Shown here: positions 32,407 to 40,471 of the stretch, piece after piece | Position numbering within the stretch: the stretch's first letter is position 1 | Layout: every line of letters begins with the position of its first letter | Source of the DNA: Gammaproteobacteria bacterium | GTDB taxonomy: Bacteria > Pseudomonadota > Gammaproteobacteria > Acidiferrobacterales > Sulfurifustaceae | Direction of reading: 5' to 3' | Assembly: GCA_004298065.1 (NCBI GenBank) | Contig: SCRL01000055.1 | Coordinates: forward strand, 1 to 46,383 | Length of the DNA: 46,383 bases | Translations under genes and position numbers: made by a program | Notes under the pieces: model-generated | Seen by the model: only the letters and a program-made list of their open reading frames with translations | What the model was told of the DNA's origin: nothing | Databases searched by the model: none

Positions 32407-33081
32407 CTACTTGTTACTGGCGTGTTGCATCTGTTTCAGCTCCCGCCGCCAGGCGTCGGCATGCTCGACGTTCTTGTATTCCTCGAAGTAAGGGCCGCCG
32501 ATGGTGTAGTGCACGAGCGAGACATCCGGATTGGGGGCATCGTAGCCGACGAGGTGGTTCCAGCGATGCGGGATTTCGCCGATGAGGTCGTCGTTGCCGA
32601 GCCACTTGAATTGGTGCAACTCAAGACCGGTGGCGGTATTGACGTACTCGGGCGTCAGCGCGCGGCACCTGGCGTTATTGAACAGCATCACGCTCGACCA
32701 GTTCTTTTTCTCGTATTTGGTTTGCTTGGCGCCGAGGAACTTGATGTCCTCCTTCGGCACGTGATTGTGCTTTACCACTTGCACGGCGTAGCGGTCGTCG
32801 CGCAGTGACCACAGCCCGGCGATGTCGTCGAGCACCAGCATGTCGCAGTCCATGAAAATCGACCAGCCACTGTAGCCCGAAAGGTAGGGCGTCAGGAAAC
32901 GGCTGAAAGAGAAGTCGGTGGACTGCAGCGGATTGCGCTCGCGGGTGTATATGTCCTTGAGTTGCGACAGCATGAGCGGCGCGATGCTGACCGGTTGCGA
33001 GGCGCGCGCGTTGATACTGTAGGCGAGCACGCTGAAGGCCACCGCTTCGCGCGGGTCGTACCCGATGAAAATATTGATCAT
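32407..33081 (-). CDS. Glycosyltransferase with DxD motif
   Basis: A 224-residue protein: IFIGYDPREAVAFSVLAYS at the N-terminus, FMDCDMLVLDDI as the DxD-type donor site, VVKHNHVPKED, MLFNNARCRAL and a C-terminal VSLVHYTIGGPYFEEY. This is the pattern of small GT-A transferases found in lipopolysaccharide or glycan clusters. It overlaps the methyltransferase at 33078 by 4 nt (ATGA on the minus strand), so the two are coupled. The acceptor is unknown. Confidence 0.75.
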   Translation of the reverse strand: MINIFIGYDPREAVAFSVLAYSINARASQPVSIAPLMLSQLKDIYTRERNPLQSTDFSFSRFLTPYLSGYSGWSIFMDCDMLVLDDIAGLWSLRDDRYAVQVVKHNHVPKEDIKFLGAKQTKYEKKNWSSVMLFNNARCRALTPEYVNTATGLELHQFKWLGNDDLIGEIPHRWNHLVGYDAPNPDVSLVHYTIGGPYFEEYKNVEHADAWRRELKQMQHASNK

Positions 33082-33752
33082 GCCGCACCTGCCACAAAGG
33101 GAAGATCGATCGTGAGTTTCTGTTCCACCATGCGGTGGCCATTATATATTTCGACCCGCGACTGCACCCACACTTCCCACAGCACACCGGGGTGGCGGGC
33201 GGAGGTCTCGCGCAGGCGCTCGCGCCACCACGCCGGCTCGCGGATGGTGCAATGCGCGTTCTCGCCGGTGGGCAGGTGTTTGCGCGCGGGGTAGCAGGCG
33301 GCGTTGGCGAACACGAACCGCCGCGCGTAGCCGAAGAGCTCGTCGAGAATCCAGGGGACGTCCTCCTCCGGGCAGTGTTCGAGCACGTCGGTGCAGATCA
33401 CACCGTCGAATTTTTCTTCCGGCAGGCGGTTGAAAGGTTCATAGCATGGGTCGTAGCAGCGGACTTCCTGCAAGCCCCAATATGCCTGGATGCTCGGCCA
33501 GCTGCCGGCATTCGGAACCTCCACCGGTTTTCGCTGATAGAGCTGGCCCTTGCCGGAACCGTAGTCGAGAAGGGTCTGCGCACCGGTGCGCTCGATCAGC
33601 CGCTTGATGCGCGCCGCCTGCGGCAGCAGTTTCTCACCGGGGAAGGTTTTCTCCGGCGCCAGCCCGAGGAATTTCTCGCCCTCGCGGTGCATATTGCGAT
33701 ACTGCTCGAGCAGCGCCCGGTAGCGGGCGCTGGGGTTCTGGCGGTTGTACAT
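33078..33752 (-). CDS. SAM-dependent methyltransferase
   Basis: A 224-residue class I methyltransferase: motif I LLDYGSGKGQLY, the acidic post-I region (VRCYDPCYEPF), motif IV DGVICTDVLEHCPEED, then VFANAACYPARK. It has no signal peptide. It is coupled to the DxD transferase at 32407 and starts 4 nt after the TPR gene at 33757, so three genes form a transcript. It is likely to methylate a glycan or lipid intermediate; the substrate is unknown. A longer open frame upstream overlaps the TPR gene and was not used. Confidence 0.8.
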   Translation of the reverse strand: MYNRQNPSARYRALLEQYRNMHREGEKFLGLAPEKTFPGEKLLPQAARIKRLIERTGAQTLLDYGSGKGQLYQRKPVEVPNAGSWPSIQAYWGLQEVRCYDPCYEPFNRLPEEKFDGVICTDVLEHCPEEDVPWILDELFGYARRFVFANAACYPARKHLPTGENAHCTIREPAWWRERLRETSARHPGVLWEVWVQSRVEIYNGHRMVEQKLTIDLPFVAGAA

Positions 33753-33756
33753 GGGC

Positions 33757-35544
33757 TCAGCGTCCGAAGGCCTGTTGCAAATCGGCCGCAAGCATATCAA
33801 ATGCCCCCTCCCAGCTCCCGTCATACCCCTGCCGGTATACGCTAAAGCCCGGGAACCACGGCGATTCCTTGCCTTCCGCCATCCAGCGCCACTCCGGCGG
33901 CGCCGGCACCAATACTCTCGCTGTTTTCCCCACCGCGGCCCGCAAATGCATGTTGGTGTTCGATACCCCCACGTAGTCGTCGAGCAACGCCAACAGCGCA
34001 AGCATCGATTCGAGGTCGTCGTTCAGGGCGGAGAGATCGTGGACCGGGCGCCCGAGGGCGGTGGCGAACTGGTCGATCTCGCCCGCGGCGGGGAGGCGTT
34101 GCAACACCAGGACCGTTCCGGAAACAGGTACGAGCGTTTGGGCCAGCACATCCAGCGGAATTTCCTTATAGAGTACTTTTTCGTCACCGCGCTTGCCCCC
34201 TCGCCACGTCACGCCGAAGTAGGGTGCCGGCCCCAGCAGAGCGAGATGGCGGCGAACCGCATCGAGACTTTTGGGAGAAGGTTCGAGTGAGAGTGGAGAA
34301 GGAGTTTCCTTGGCGCTGGAATGCCCCAGCAGGCGCGGCAGGTCGCCGACGGAAAATACCATCTCGTCGGCGGCGGGCGTCTCGTCCGGTGCGGCCAGAC
34401 GATCGATCACCGATACGCGCGAAAGAAGCGAGGCGAGCTTGGGTTTTGGGCGATAGGTGAGGCGGCCGGCGCCGCGCGCTTTCAGCAGGGACGCGAAGCG
34501 CAGAAAGAAAAGCTCGTCGCCGAGGCCCTGCTCGGCGTGCAGGAAAACCGGCTTTCCGCAGAGGTCCGAACCCTCCCAGGCGCTCGGAACCAGTGGACGC
34601 CGGCCGGTACCTTCCCGGCGCCATAGCCATTGGTATTCGTTCCAGCCTTCCCTGAAATCACCGCGCAGCAGACAAAGTACGGCAAGATTGAAATGCGCGT
34701 CGGCGTCATCCGGATCCACCTCCAGTGCCCGGCGGTGGCAGGCGATGGCCTCGTCCCATTCGCCGCGGGCCCGATGGGCGTTGCCGAGATTCGACAGCGC
34801 CTTGGCGTATCGGGGCCGGAGCGCAAGCGCATGCCGGTAGCAGCGCATCGCATCGTCGATCCGCCGGAGAGACAGCAGCGCATTGCCCATGTTGTTCCAG
34901 GCCTCATCCAGGTCACGCTTAATAGCCAGGGCCTGCTCATAGCATTCGACGGCTTCCTGGTGTCGCTCCAGATGGGCCAGCGCATTGCCAAGATTATTAT
35001 AAGTATCGGCATGGGCCGGTCGCAGAGAGAGCGATTGTCGGTACGCCGCCACGGCTTCTTCAAACCGTTCCTGCGACTGCAGTGCATTGCCAAGGTTGTA
35101 GTGCCGCTCGGCGTTCCGCGGTTCGAGCCGCAATGCTTCGCGGTAGCACGACTCCGCCGCGGCATGGTTTTTTTGCAGCTCGAGCAGCGCACCCAGGTTG
35201 ATATGCGCTTCCAGATAATTCGGGCGCAGTCGTATCGCGTGTCGGAAGGCGTCGATTGCCCCGGGCGCATCGCCAAGCGCCATGCAAGTGTTGCCGAGGT
35301 AGTAGTGTGCCTCGGCATTATCCGGTCGCAGTGTAATACTTTGTCGATAGGCCTCGGTGGCAGGCGCAAAGGCGCCGAGTTTTTGGTGCGCGGCGGCGAG
35401 CATGAACCAGGCCTCGGCGTCGCGCCGGTCCGCTCGGCACGCCTGCTCGAGAAGCGGGATGGCCTCTGCCGGCTGGTTGCGCTGCAGCAGCGCGAGCGCC
35501 TTCTGTTTCTTGCCGCGGGTGAGGGGGTTGGCTTTAGAGGACAT
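33757..35544 (-). CDS. TPR-repeat protein with glycosyltransferase-like C-terminus (paralogue B)
   Basis: A 595-residue paralogue of the gene at 30492: about nine TPR units over residues 10-320 (LRPAHADTYNNLGNALAHLER and so on) and the same C-terminal domain (FLHAEQGLGDELFFLRFASLL, VGVSNTNMHLRAAVGKTARV). The TPR and middle parts differ clearly from paralogue A, but about 50 residues before the C-terminus are identical, and so is the DNA there. The start is the ATG at 35544; an upstream TTG is possible. It is the first gene of the minus-strand block. Confidence 0.8.
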   Translation of the reverse strand: MSSKANPLTRGKKQKALALLQRNQPAEAIPLLEQACRADRRDAEAWFMLAAAHQKLGAFAPATEAYRQSITLRPDNAEAHYYLGNTCMALGDAPGAIDAFRHAIRLRPNYLEAHINLGALLELQKNHAAAESCYREALRLEPRNAERHYNLGNALQSQERFEEAVAAYRQSLSLRPAHADTYNNLGNALAHLERHQEAVECYEQALAIKRDLDEAWNNMGNALLSLRRIDDAMRCYRHALALRPRYAKALSNLGNAHRARGEWDEAIACHRRALEVDPDDADAHFNLAVLCLLRGDFREGWNEYQWLWRREGTGRRPLVPSAWEGSDLCGKPVFLHAEQGLGDELFFLRFASLLKARGAGRLTYRPKPKLASLLSRVSVIDRLAAPDETPAADEMVFSVGDLPRLLGHSSAKETPSPLSLEPSPKSLDAVRRHLALLGPAPYFGVTWRGGKRGDEKVLYKEIPLDVLAQTLVPVSGTVLVLQRLPAAGEIDQFATALGRPVHDLSALNDDLESMLALLALLDDYVGVSNTNMHLRAAVGKTARVLVPAPPEWRWMAEGKESPWFPGFSVYRQGYDGSWEGAFDMLAADLQQAFGR

Positions 35545-35659
35545 GCGGATTCTGAATTGTCGCAAACTATTGTCGGGCGCGTAGTCCTTGTCGGCAAGCC
35601 GGTGGTGCCGGCGAAGGAAGCCATCGAATATACTTGACCCGCTTTATACGGAGAACGCC

Positions 35660-36079
35660 ATGAAAGCCAGAATTCAGTGGGTCGGGGAGGCCGGTTTCGA
35701 AGGCTCCGCCGACAGCGGTCACAAGGTCGTGATGGACGGGCCGCCAGAATACGGCGGAAAGAACCGCGGCAGCCGGCCGATGGAGCTGGTGCTGGTCGGC
35801 ATGGGCGGCTGCACCGCCTTCGACGTGGTGCATATCCTGAAAAAAGGCCGCCAGGACATCACCGATTGCGTGGCCGAGATCGATGCCGAGCGGGCCGCCA
35901 CCGACCCCAAGGTGTTTACCCGCATCCATATCCATTTCCGGGTGACGGGAAACAAACTCGACCCGAAACGGGTGGAAAACGCCATTCAGCTGTCGGCAGA
36001 GAAGTATTGCTCAGCGTCGATCATGCTGGGCAAGACCGCCACCATCACCCACGATTTTGAGATCGTGGAAGCAAAGTGA
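35660..36079 (+). CDS. OsmC/Ohr-family protein (YhfA-like)
   Basis: A 139-residue protein with the two reactive-cysteine sites of the family: GMGGCTAFDVV and LSAEKYCSASIML. These enzymes reduce organic peroxides with a lipoyl or thiol donor; YhfA-like members are less well studied. A GGAGA Shine-Dalgarno (35649-35653) precedes the ATG at 35660. The VOC gene follows 4 nt after the stop. The pair could deal with oxidised or electrophilic metabolites. Confidence 0.88.
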   Translation: MKARIQWVGEAGFEGSADSGHKVVMDGPPEYGGKNRGSRPMELVLVGMGGCTAFDVVHILKKGRQDITDCVAEIDAERAATDPKVFTRIHIHFRVTGNKLDPKRVENAIQLSAEKYCSASIMLGKTATITHDFEIVEAK

Positions 36080-36083
36080 AGCT

Positions 36084-36482
36084 GTGAAGCGCCCGCCTGC
36101 CACCGCCGGTTTGCGCCATGTGGCGCTGTACGCGAAGAATCTGGAGGCGTGTGAGCGCTTCTACGTTGACCTGCTGGGGATGCAGGTGGAATGGCGTCCG
36201 GACCCGGACAACGTCTATCTCACGAGTGGCAACGACAATCTGGCGTTGCATCGGGCGAGTGGCGACTTTGCCGAAGCCTCGGCACAACGACTGGACCATA
36301 TCGGTTTCATCATTTCCGAGATGGCGCAGGTGGATGCGTGGTACAACTTCCTGCGGGCGAACGGCGTGGCGATCGTGAAGGAGCCCAAAACCCACCGCGA
36401 CGGCGCCCGCAGCTTCTACTGCCGCGACCCGGACGGCAACGTCGTCCAGCTCATCTACCACCCGCCGATCGCAAATAAATAG
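36084..36482 (+). CDS. VOC/glyoxalase-family protein
   Basis: A 132-residue protein with the vicinal-oxygen-chelate pattern: LRHVALYAKNLEACERFYVDLLGM, LDHIGFIISEM, and SFYCRDPDGNVVQLIYHPP at the C-terminus. Metal ligands His, Glu and others are in the usual positions (H at 15-16, H at RLDHIG, the E equivalent appears as Q in VVQLIY). The start is a GTG at 36084, 4 nt after the OsmC stop. The substrate is unknown. The glyoxalase I length is similar, but the motif is not specific enough to name it. Confidence 0.8.
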   Translation: MKRPPATAGLRHVALYAKNLEACERFYVDLLGMQVEWRPDPDNVYLTSGNDNLALHRASGDFAEASAQRLDHIGFIISEMAQVDAWYNFLRANGVAIVKEPKTHRDGARSFYCRDPDGNVVQLIYHPPIANK

Positions 36483-36491
36483 GTATCGGGC

Positions 36492-37136
36492 TCAGAGCCA
36501 GTAGGCCGTCGTTGTCATCGTCTTTGAGGTGAGCTGCATCAGCCGCTTCACCGGCTCGGGGAACTCGGCGGCGCCGTGCTCGATCGCCACCGTCGCGTGG
36601 TGTGCCTCGTCTTCCTTCATCTGCCCGAGAATCGCCTGACTTTTAGCATCCTGCGGCGACAGGCGCGCGAGGTGGCCTTCAAGGTGGCGAATCACCTGAT
36701 GTTCGGTCTCGGCCACGAAGCCGAGGCTCCATTTGTCTCCAACCAGCCCGGCGATAGCGCCGATGGCGAACGAGCCCGCGTACCACAGCGGATTGAGATA
36801 GCTCGTGTGCGTGCCAAGCTCGCGGATGCGCTCCGCGGTCCAGGCGAGATGATCGTTTTCCTCCTGCGCCGCCTGCTCCATTTTTTCACGCACGTTCGTC
36901 AGGCGCGCGGTGGCCGCCTGGCCCTGGTATAGCGCCTGGGCGCAGATCTCGCCCGCGTGGTTGATGCGCATCAGGCGCCCGGCGAGCTCGCGCGCAGCGG
37001 CATCGAGTTCTGTTTCGGGGTGAGCGGAGGCAGGATTCGGTCGTTGCGCCTCGGGCGGTGGGCCAAATACAGTACGCAGAGCCTGGTCGAGACCGCCGAC
37101 CAGGGCATCGAGCGGGGAATAAGCGCGATCAGTCAT
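36492..37136 (-). CDS. coq7: 2-polyprenyl-3-methyl-6-methoxy-1,4-benzoquinone monooxygenase (Coq7)
   Basis: A 214-residue di-iron hydroxylase of ubiquinone synthesis, adding the last hydroxyl. Di-iron ligand motifs are visible: RINHAGEICAQ, EENDHLAWT, ETEHQVIRHLEGH and EDEAHHATVA. It is peripheral to the membrane and contains a hydrophobic helix (AGSFAIGAIAGLVGDKW). Presence of Coq7 rather than UbiF indicates a lineage where Coq7 does this step. It lies downstream of glcF with 33 nt between them on the minus strand. Confidence 0.96.
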   Translation of the reverse strand: MTDRAYSPLDALVGGLDQALRTVFGPPPEAQRPNPASAHPETELDAAARELAGRLMRINHAGEICAQALYQGQAATARLTNVREKMEQAAQEENDHLAWTAERIRELGTHTSYLNPLWYAGSFAIGAIAGLVGDKWSLGFVAETEHQVIRHLEGHLARLSPQDAKSQAILGQMKEDEAHHATVAIEHGAAEFPEPVKRLMQLTSKTMTTTAYWL

Positions 37137-37169
37137 GACACCAAAGTATCCCGTTTCATGCCCGAAGCC

Positions 37170-38438
37170 TCAAGTCTCCAGCTGTCTTTCGAGAAGGACG
37201 ACCGGATGCAGCACCTCGATATCGAGGCCGGTATCGCGGATACCGGCTCCGAGTTGCAGGGCGCAGCCGATATTCGAGGTCACGAGGATATCCGGCGCCA
37301 TCTCCCGCAGGTAGCGGATTTTGTCCTGGCGCAGGCGGCGCGCCATGTCCGGTTGTGTAAGCGGGTAGGCGCCGGCGCCGCCGCAGCACACATTGTTTTC
37401 GGGCAGTGCCACGATTTCGGCCTCGGGAATCCGTTTGAGCAACACATGGGGTGCCCGCTCCTGTTTCAGGACATTGGTCAGGGTGCACGGATCGTGCACC
37501 GCCACGCGCCGTGGCAGCGGTTTCAGCCGGAGATGCTGCCAGTCGGCGTGCGCGAGGAATTGACCGATGTCGGTAACGCGATCGGCAAAGAGATTGGCGT
37601 CATTGTCGGCGACGTGTCTGTCGTATTCTCGCAGCAATGCGCCACAGCCGCTGGCGGTCGTAATAATGGGTAAATTTTTCTCGGTGAATGCTTCGAGATT
37701 GCGACGCATCAGCCCCTGCGCCTTTTCGGTTTCGCCTACGCGCAGATGCAGGGCGCCGCAGCAGCCCTGCGACGCGGGCACGCGCACATCGTAACCGAGC
37801 GCATTCAGCAGTCGAATGGTTGCCTGTTGCGTCTGACTATCGAAGACGCTCGCCACGCAGCCCGTAAACAACGTCACGGCGCCTTTGCGTTCGCCGGCGG
37901 CCGGGTAGAATTCCGCCGCCGGCATCGCCGGAGACAGTTTCGGAAGCATGGCTTCTGTTTTGCCGATACCGAACAACGAGAGCAGGCCGCTGGCGCGCAG
38001 CAGTCGTTGTAAACCGCTGCGTTGATACCAATAAAGCAATCTGCCAATGCGCCGCAGACTGGCCGGAACGGTTATGACACGATCGAGCAATATTGCCCGT
38101 GACCGACGATGCAGACCCGTTGCCGGACGGTGCGTTTCAAGCAGAGCCCATGCGGCGTCCACGAGTTGACCGTAAGGCACATGCGACGGACAGACTTTTT
38201 CACAGGCCCGGCAGGCGAGGCAGTGTTGCAGGTGCGCTTCGGCAGTGGCGCTGAGTGGAAGATCGTTGTGCGCCAGCGCGCGCAAAAGTGCGATGCGACC
38301 GCGAGGCGATTCCGCCTCGTCACGCGTCAGGCGATAAGTCGGACAGTGCGGCAGGCAGAGGCCGCAGGCCACGCACAGTTCGGTGCCGTGTAACGCGGTA
38401 CCCGGTGCAGGCGAAAGAGCGACAGACGGCATGGTCAT
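37170..38438 (-). CDS. glcF: Glycolate oxidase iron-sulfur subunit
   Basis: A 422-residue iron-sulfur protein: two 4Fe-4S motifs (CVACGLCLPHCPT; CLACRACEKVCPS) and two CCG domains (QGCCGALH; NVCCGGAGAY). With GlcD and GlcE it oxidises glycolate, the product of Gph, to glyoxylate. GlcD/GlcE are not in the window, so this subunit is split from its partners or acts with other proteins. Divergent from the 2Fe-2S gene at 38529. Length and order match GlcF. Confidence 0.93.
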   Translation of the reverse strand: MTMPSVALSPAPGTALHGTELCVACGLCLPHCPTYRLTRDEAESPRGRIALLRALAHNDLPLSATAEAHLQHCLACRACEKVCPSHVPYGQLVDAAWALLETHRPATGLHRRSRAILLDRVITVPASLRRIGRLLYWYQRSGLQRLLRASGLLSLFGIGKTEAMLPKLSPAMPAAEFYPAAGERKGAVTLFTGCVASVFDSQTQQATIRLLNALGYDVRVPASQGCCGALHLRVGETEKAQGLMRRNLEAFTEKNLPIITTASGCGALLREYDRHVADNDANLFADRVTDIGQFLAHADWQHLRLKPLPRRVAVHDPCTLTNVLKQERAPHVLLKRIPEAEIVALPENNVCCGGAGAYPLTQPDMARRLRQDKIRYLREMAPDILVTSNIGCALQLGAGIRDTGLDIEVLHPVVLLERQLET

Positions 38439-38528
38439 ATCTTCACAGAACCTATGCGCATTTATCAGGGGCGGATGACATCTATGTTATGTTTGAGATT
38501 GAGGAATTTGTGAGTTAGCACTTAATTT

Positions 38529-38843
38529 ATGACCGATTCGTACTATCGCTATCATGTATTTTTCTGCGTGAACCGACGTGAGGATGGTTCTGCCTGTTGC
38601 GCCGATCACGATGCCCAGGCCATGCGCGATTACGCGAAGCAACGGGTGAAGGCATTAGGACTGGACGGCAAGGGCGGTATCCGGGTGAACTCCGCAGGGT
38701 GTCTCGACCGGTGCGAAGAAGGGCCGGTGATCGTCGTTTACCCGCAGGGGGTGTGGTACACCTATGTGGATCGAGAGGATGTTGATGAGATTATTGAGGA
38801 GCACTTGGTAAAAGGTCGAATCGTTGAGCGTCTTAAAATATAA
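38529..38843 (+). CDS. Thioredoxin-like 2Fe-2S ferredoxin-domain protein
   Basis: A 104-residue protein: HVFFCVNRREDGSACC, then VNSAGCLDRCEEGPVIVVYPQG. The four Cys (VFFCVN, SACC, AGCLDRC) match the thioredoxin-like 2Fe-2S ferredoxin arrangement, C-x10-12-C ... C-x3-C. Such proteins often deliver electrons or assist cofactor assembly. The upstream DNA is AT-rich (38439-38528) and holds the divergent promoters. The candidate sRNA follows. Confidence 0.88.
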   Translation: MTDSYYRYHVFFCVNRREDGSACCADHDAQAMRDYAKQRVKALGLDGKGGIRVNSAGCLDRCEEGPVIVVYPQGVWYTYVDREDVDEIIEEHLVKGRIVERLKI

Positions 38844-38914
38844 TTATAAATCAATAAGTTAGTTTACATACCCTCTGTTAAAGATGCTCCTTGTGCAATT
38901 CGAATTCATCATAC

Positions 38915-38942
38915 TTGACAATAGGTCGATATATTAGATAAT
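38915..38942 (+). promoter_or_regulatory. Strong sigma70-type promoter of the candidate sRNA
   Basis: A perfect TTGACA (38915-38920) is followed after 16 bp by GATAAT (38937-38942), a 5/6 match to the -10. The predicted start is near 38949. It lies in an AT-rich island and points to no annotated gene for over 300 bp except through the terminator at 39107. The palindrome AATTCGAATT (38898-38907) lies just upstream. Confidence 0.7.
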
Positions 38943-38948
38943 TATGAT

Positions 38949-39136
38949 ATTGTATATATTATTGGTATAGTTATTAGTAATTGTGATATTCTGTTACTCA
39001 GCTGGTGTAATTATTACTGAGTATTCGGAATACGGAATTGTGGTGGTTGCTTTGATGTTTGTCGCAACCATCGAAATGGCTCCTCCATCCTCCTAGTGGT
39101 GGTTCGGGCGTGGCTCTCAGCCACGCCTTTTTTTTG
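38949..39136 (+). ncRNA. Candidate novel small RNA (about 188 nt)
   Basis: The interval from the promoter start to the terminator has no sensible ORF but has structure: stem TACTCAG (38995-39001)/CTGAGTA (39017-39023), stem TGGTTGC (39044-39050)/GCAACCA (39064-39070), then a single-stranded-looking stretch with two CCTCC motifs (39082-39086 and 39089-39093), then the terminator. CCTCC is complementary to Shine-Dalgarno sequences, a feature of several proteobacterial sRNAs that block translation. No known RNA family is recognised. Confidence 0.6.
39107..39136 (+). terminator. Strong intrinsic terminator
   Basis: Perfect 9-bp stem GGCGTGGCT (39107-39115) / AGCCACGCC (39119-39127) with loop CTC and a run of nine T. 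It ends the candidate sRNA and isolates rplM. Confidence 0.92.
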
Positions 39137-39182
39137 CCCAAAAATCCGCCTGTTTCTCATTGTTTGATGGCGCCAATCTCCT

Positions 39183-39211
39183 TGTAACTTCGGACGCCGT
39201 TCTGTAGTATT
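39183..39211 (+). promoter_or_regulatory. Promoter of rplM-rpsI
   Basis: TTGTAA (39183-39188) and TAGTAT (39206-39211) are separated by 17 bp. The start near 39218 gives a 5' leader of about 76 nt before the rplM ATG; this leader may hold the usual ribosomal-protein autoregulatory site, which I cannot define. Confidence 0.6.
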
Positions 39212-39293
39212 CGCGCCTTTCCGCGGCCGGACGGCCCTGAATTAGCGGTGCGGCGCTGGTAATCCTGACGCACCATCCTGGAATCGTACTCAG

Positions 39294-39722
39294 ATGAAGA
39301 CTTACACAGCCAAATCAGAAACCGTGAAGCGCGACTGGTACGTCGTCGACGCCAGCGGCAAAGTGCTCGGTCGCCTGGCTTCCGAAATCGCGCGCCGGCT
39401 CAAGGGCAAGCACAAGCCCGAGTTCACGCCCAACGTCGACACAGGTGATTACATCATCGTCATCAATGCCGACAAGGTGGTCGTGACCGGCAAGAAGGCG
39501 AAAGACAAGCTGTATCACAGCTATTCCGGTTATCAGAGCGGTCTCAAGACGGCGAGCTTCGACGAATTGCTCAAGCGCGCCCCCGGTCGCGTGATCGAAG
39601 AAGCCGTGCGCGGCATGTTGCCGAAGAATCCTCTCGGGCGCGACATGTTCCGCAAGCTCAAGGTCTATAAGGGCGGCGAGCACCGGCACAAGGCCCAGAA
39701 CCCGAAGGCGCTGGAAGTCTGA
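39294..39722 (+). CDS. rplM: 50S ribosomal protein L13
   Basis: A 142-residue protein with the L13 pattern: [75 protein letters not shown], and a C-terminal [13 protein letters not shown]. It binds 23S rRNA early in assembly of the 50S subunit. It is followed 20 nt later by rpsI, the universal bacterial pair. No Shine-Dalgarno of consensus strength is seen before the ATG. Confidence 0.99.
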   Translation: MKTYTAKSETVKRDWYVVDASGKVLGRLASEIARRLKGKHKPEFTPNVDTGDYIIVINADKVVVTGKKAKDKLYHSYSGYQSGLKTASFDELLKRAPGRVIEEAVRGMLPKNPLGRDMFRKLKVYKGGEHRHKAQNPKALEV

Positions 39723-39742
39723 GACAAGATTAGGAATTGAAC

Positions 39743-40138
39743 ATGGCGCAGCAAAACACCTATTACGGCACCGGTCGGCGCAAGACCTCGACGGCGCGCG
39801 TCCTTCTTCGTCCTGGCAAGGGCGAGATCCGCATCAACGATCGCACGCTCGACGAGTATTTTGGGCGCGAGACGACGCGCATGATCGTGCGCCAGCCGCT
39901 GGTGGCGGTCGAGATGGAAAAGAAGTTCGACGCCAGCATTAACGTTGACGGCGGCGGGCCGAGCGGTCAGGCGGGCGCCATCCGGCACGGCATTACGCGC
40001 GCGCTCATGAAGTACGATGAAGCGTTGCGCAAGTCGCTGCGCAAGGCCGGTTACGTCACGCGTGACGCACGCGCGGTCGAACGCAAGAAGTACGGTCTGC
40101 ACAAGGCGCGCAAGCGGCCGCAGTACTCGAAGCGCTAA
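39743..40138 (+). CDS. rpsI: 30S ribosomal protein S9
   Basis: A 131-residue protein: [49 protein letters not shown], ending [17 protein letters not shown], whose C-terminal Lys/Arg tail contacts the P-site tRNA. The ATG at 39743 has AGGA 8 nt upstream; a TTG at 39737 is also in frame. It is transcribed with rplM and ended by the terminator at 40162. Confidence 0.99.
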   Translation: MAQQNTYYGTGRRKTSTARVLLRPGKGEIRINDRTLDEYFGRETTRMIVRQPLVAVEMEKKFDASINVDGGGPSGQAGAIRHGITRALMKYDEALRKSLRKAGYVTRDARAVERKKYGLHKARKRPQYSKR

Positions 40139-40161
40139 TCGCTGCGAAACGGCAATCATCT

Positions 40162-40187
40162 AAAAGCCACCGGACGGTGGCTTTTTG
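40162..40187 (+). terminator. Intrinsic terminator of rplM-rpsI
   Basis: AAAAGCCACC (40162-40171), loop GGAC, then GGTGGCTTTTT: perfect arms with A-rich 5' and T-rich 3' ends, so it could work in both directions. Confidence 0.92.
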
Positions 40188-40206
40188 ATTTATAACTTCA
40201 GATAAA

Positions 40207-40236
40207 TTGACCCTCGTCGAAGATATTCATTAGAAT
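40207..40236 (+). promoter_or_regulatory. Promoter of tRNA-Gln
   Basis: TTGACC (40207-40212) and TAGAAT (40231-40236), spacer 18 bp. The start would be near 40243, only a few nucleotides before the tRNA. Confidence 0.65.
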
Positions 40237-40248
40237 CGCCGACCCTCC

Positions 40249-40322
40249 TGGGGGATCGTCTAACGGCAGGACGGAGGACTCTGACTCCTTCAATCTAGGT
40301 TCGAATCCTAGTCCCCCAGCCA
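40249..40322 (+). tRNA. tRNA-Gln (anticodon CTG)
   Basis: A complete 74-nt tRNA with encoded CCA. The acceptor TGGGGGA pairs with TCCCCCA (40312-40318) and G73 plus CCA follow; the U1-A72 end is typical of tRNA-Gln. The anticodon stem GAGGA/TCCTT encloses loop CTCTGAC with anticodon CTG (40281-40283). The T-arm has GGTTCGAATCC. The tRNA is followed by tandem repeats that copy its last 19 nt. Confidence 0.97.
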
Positions 40323-40385
40323 TTAAAACCATTACGGCCCGCCTTGTGCGGGCCGTAATGGTTTTAGGGGACTGGGATGAGAACC
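40304..40385 (+). repeat. tRNA-Gln tail repeat, copy 1
   Basis: An 82-bp unit identical to 40472-40553. It begins with the last 19 nt of tRNA-Gln (from AATCC to CCA), then a 19-bp perfect hairpin (arms 40324-40342 and 40348-40366, loop CTTGT), then GGGGACTGGGATGAGAACC. This last part is an imperfect reverse complement of the tRNA T-arm/acceptor. So the tail plus the hairpin forms a very long imperfect cruciform. Confidence 0.9.
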
Positions 40386-40471
40386 GTCAGGTTCGACAAA
40401 TCGGCAGGAAAGCCGATTTGGGCGCGCTTCAGCGCGCCCCGGAGGGGCGAGCCACAGGGATGTGGCGAGTC
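40386..40471 (+). repeat. Spacer of consecutive short hairpins (GGA loops), unit 1
   Basis: Four perfect hairpins, some mutually exclusive: AAATCGGC/GCCGATTT with loop AGGAAA (40398-40419); GGGCGCGC/GCGCGCCC (40420-40439); CGCCCC/GGGGCG with loop GGA (40435-40449); GCCACA/TGTGGC with loop GGGA (40451-40466). The last contains ACAGGGATGT, which fits the CsrA consensus RUACARGGAUGU over 10 positions. Confidence 0.75.
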
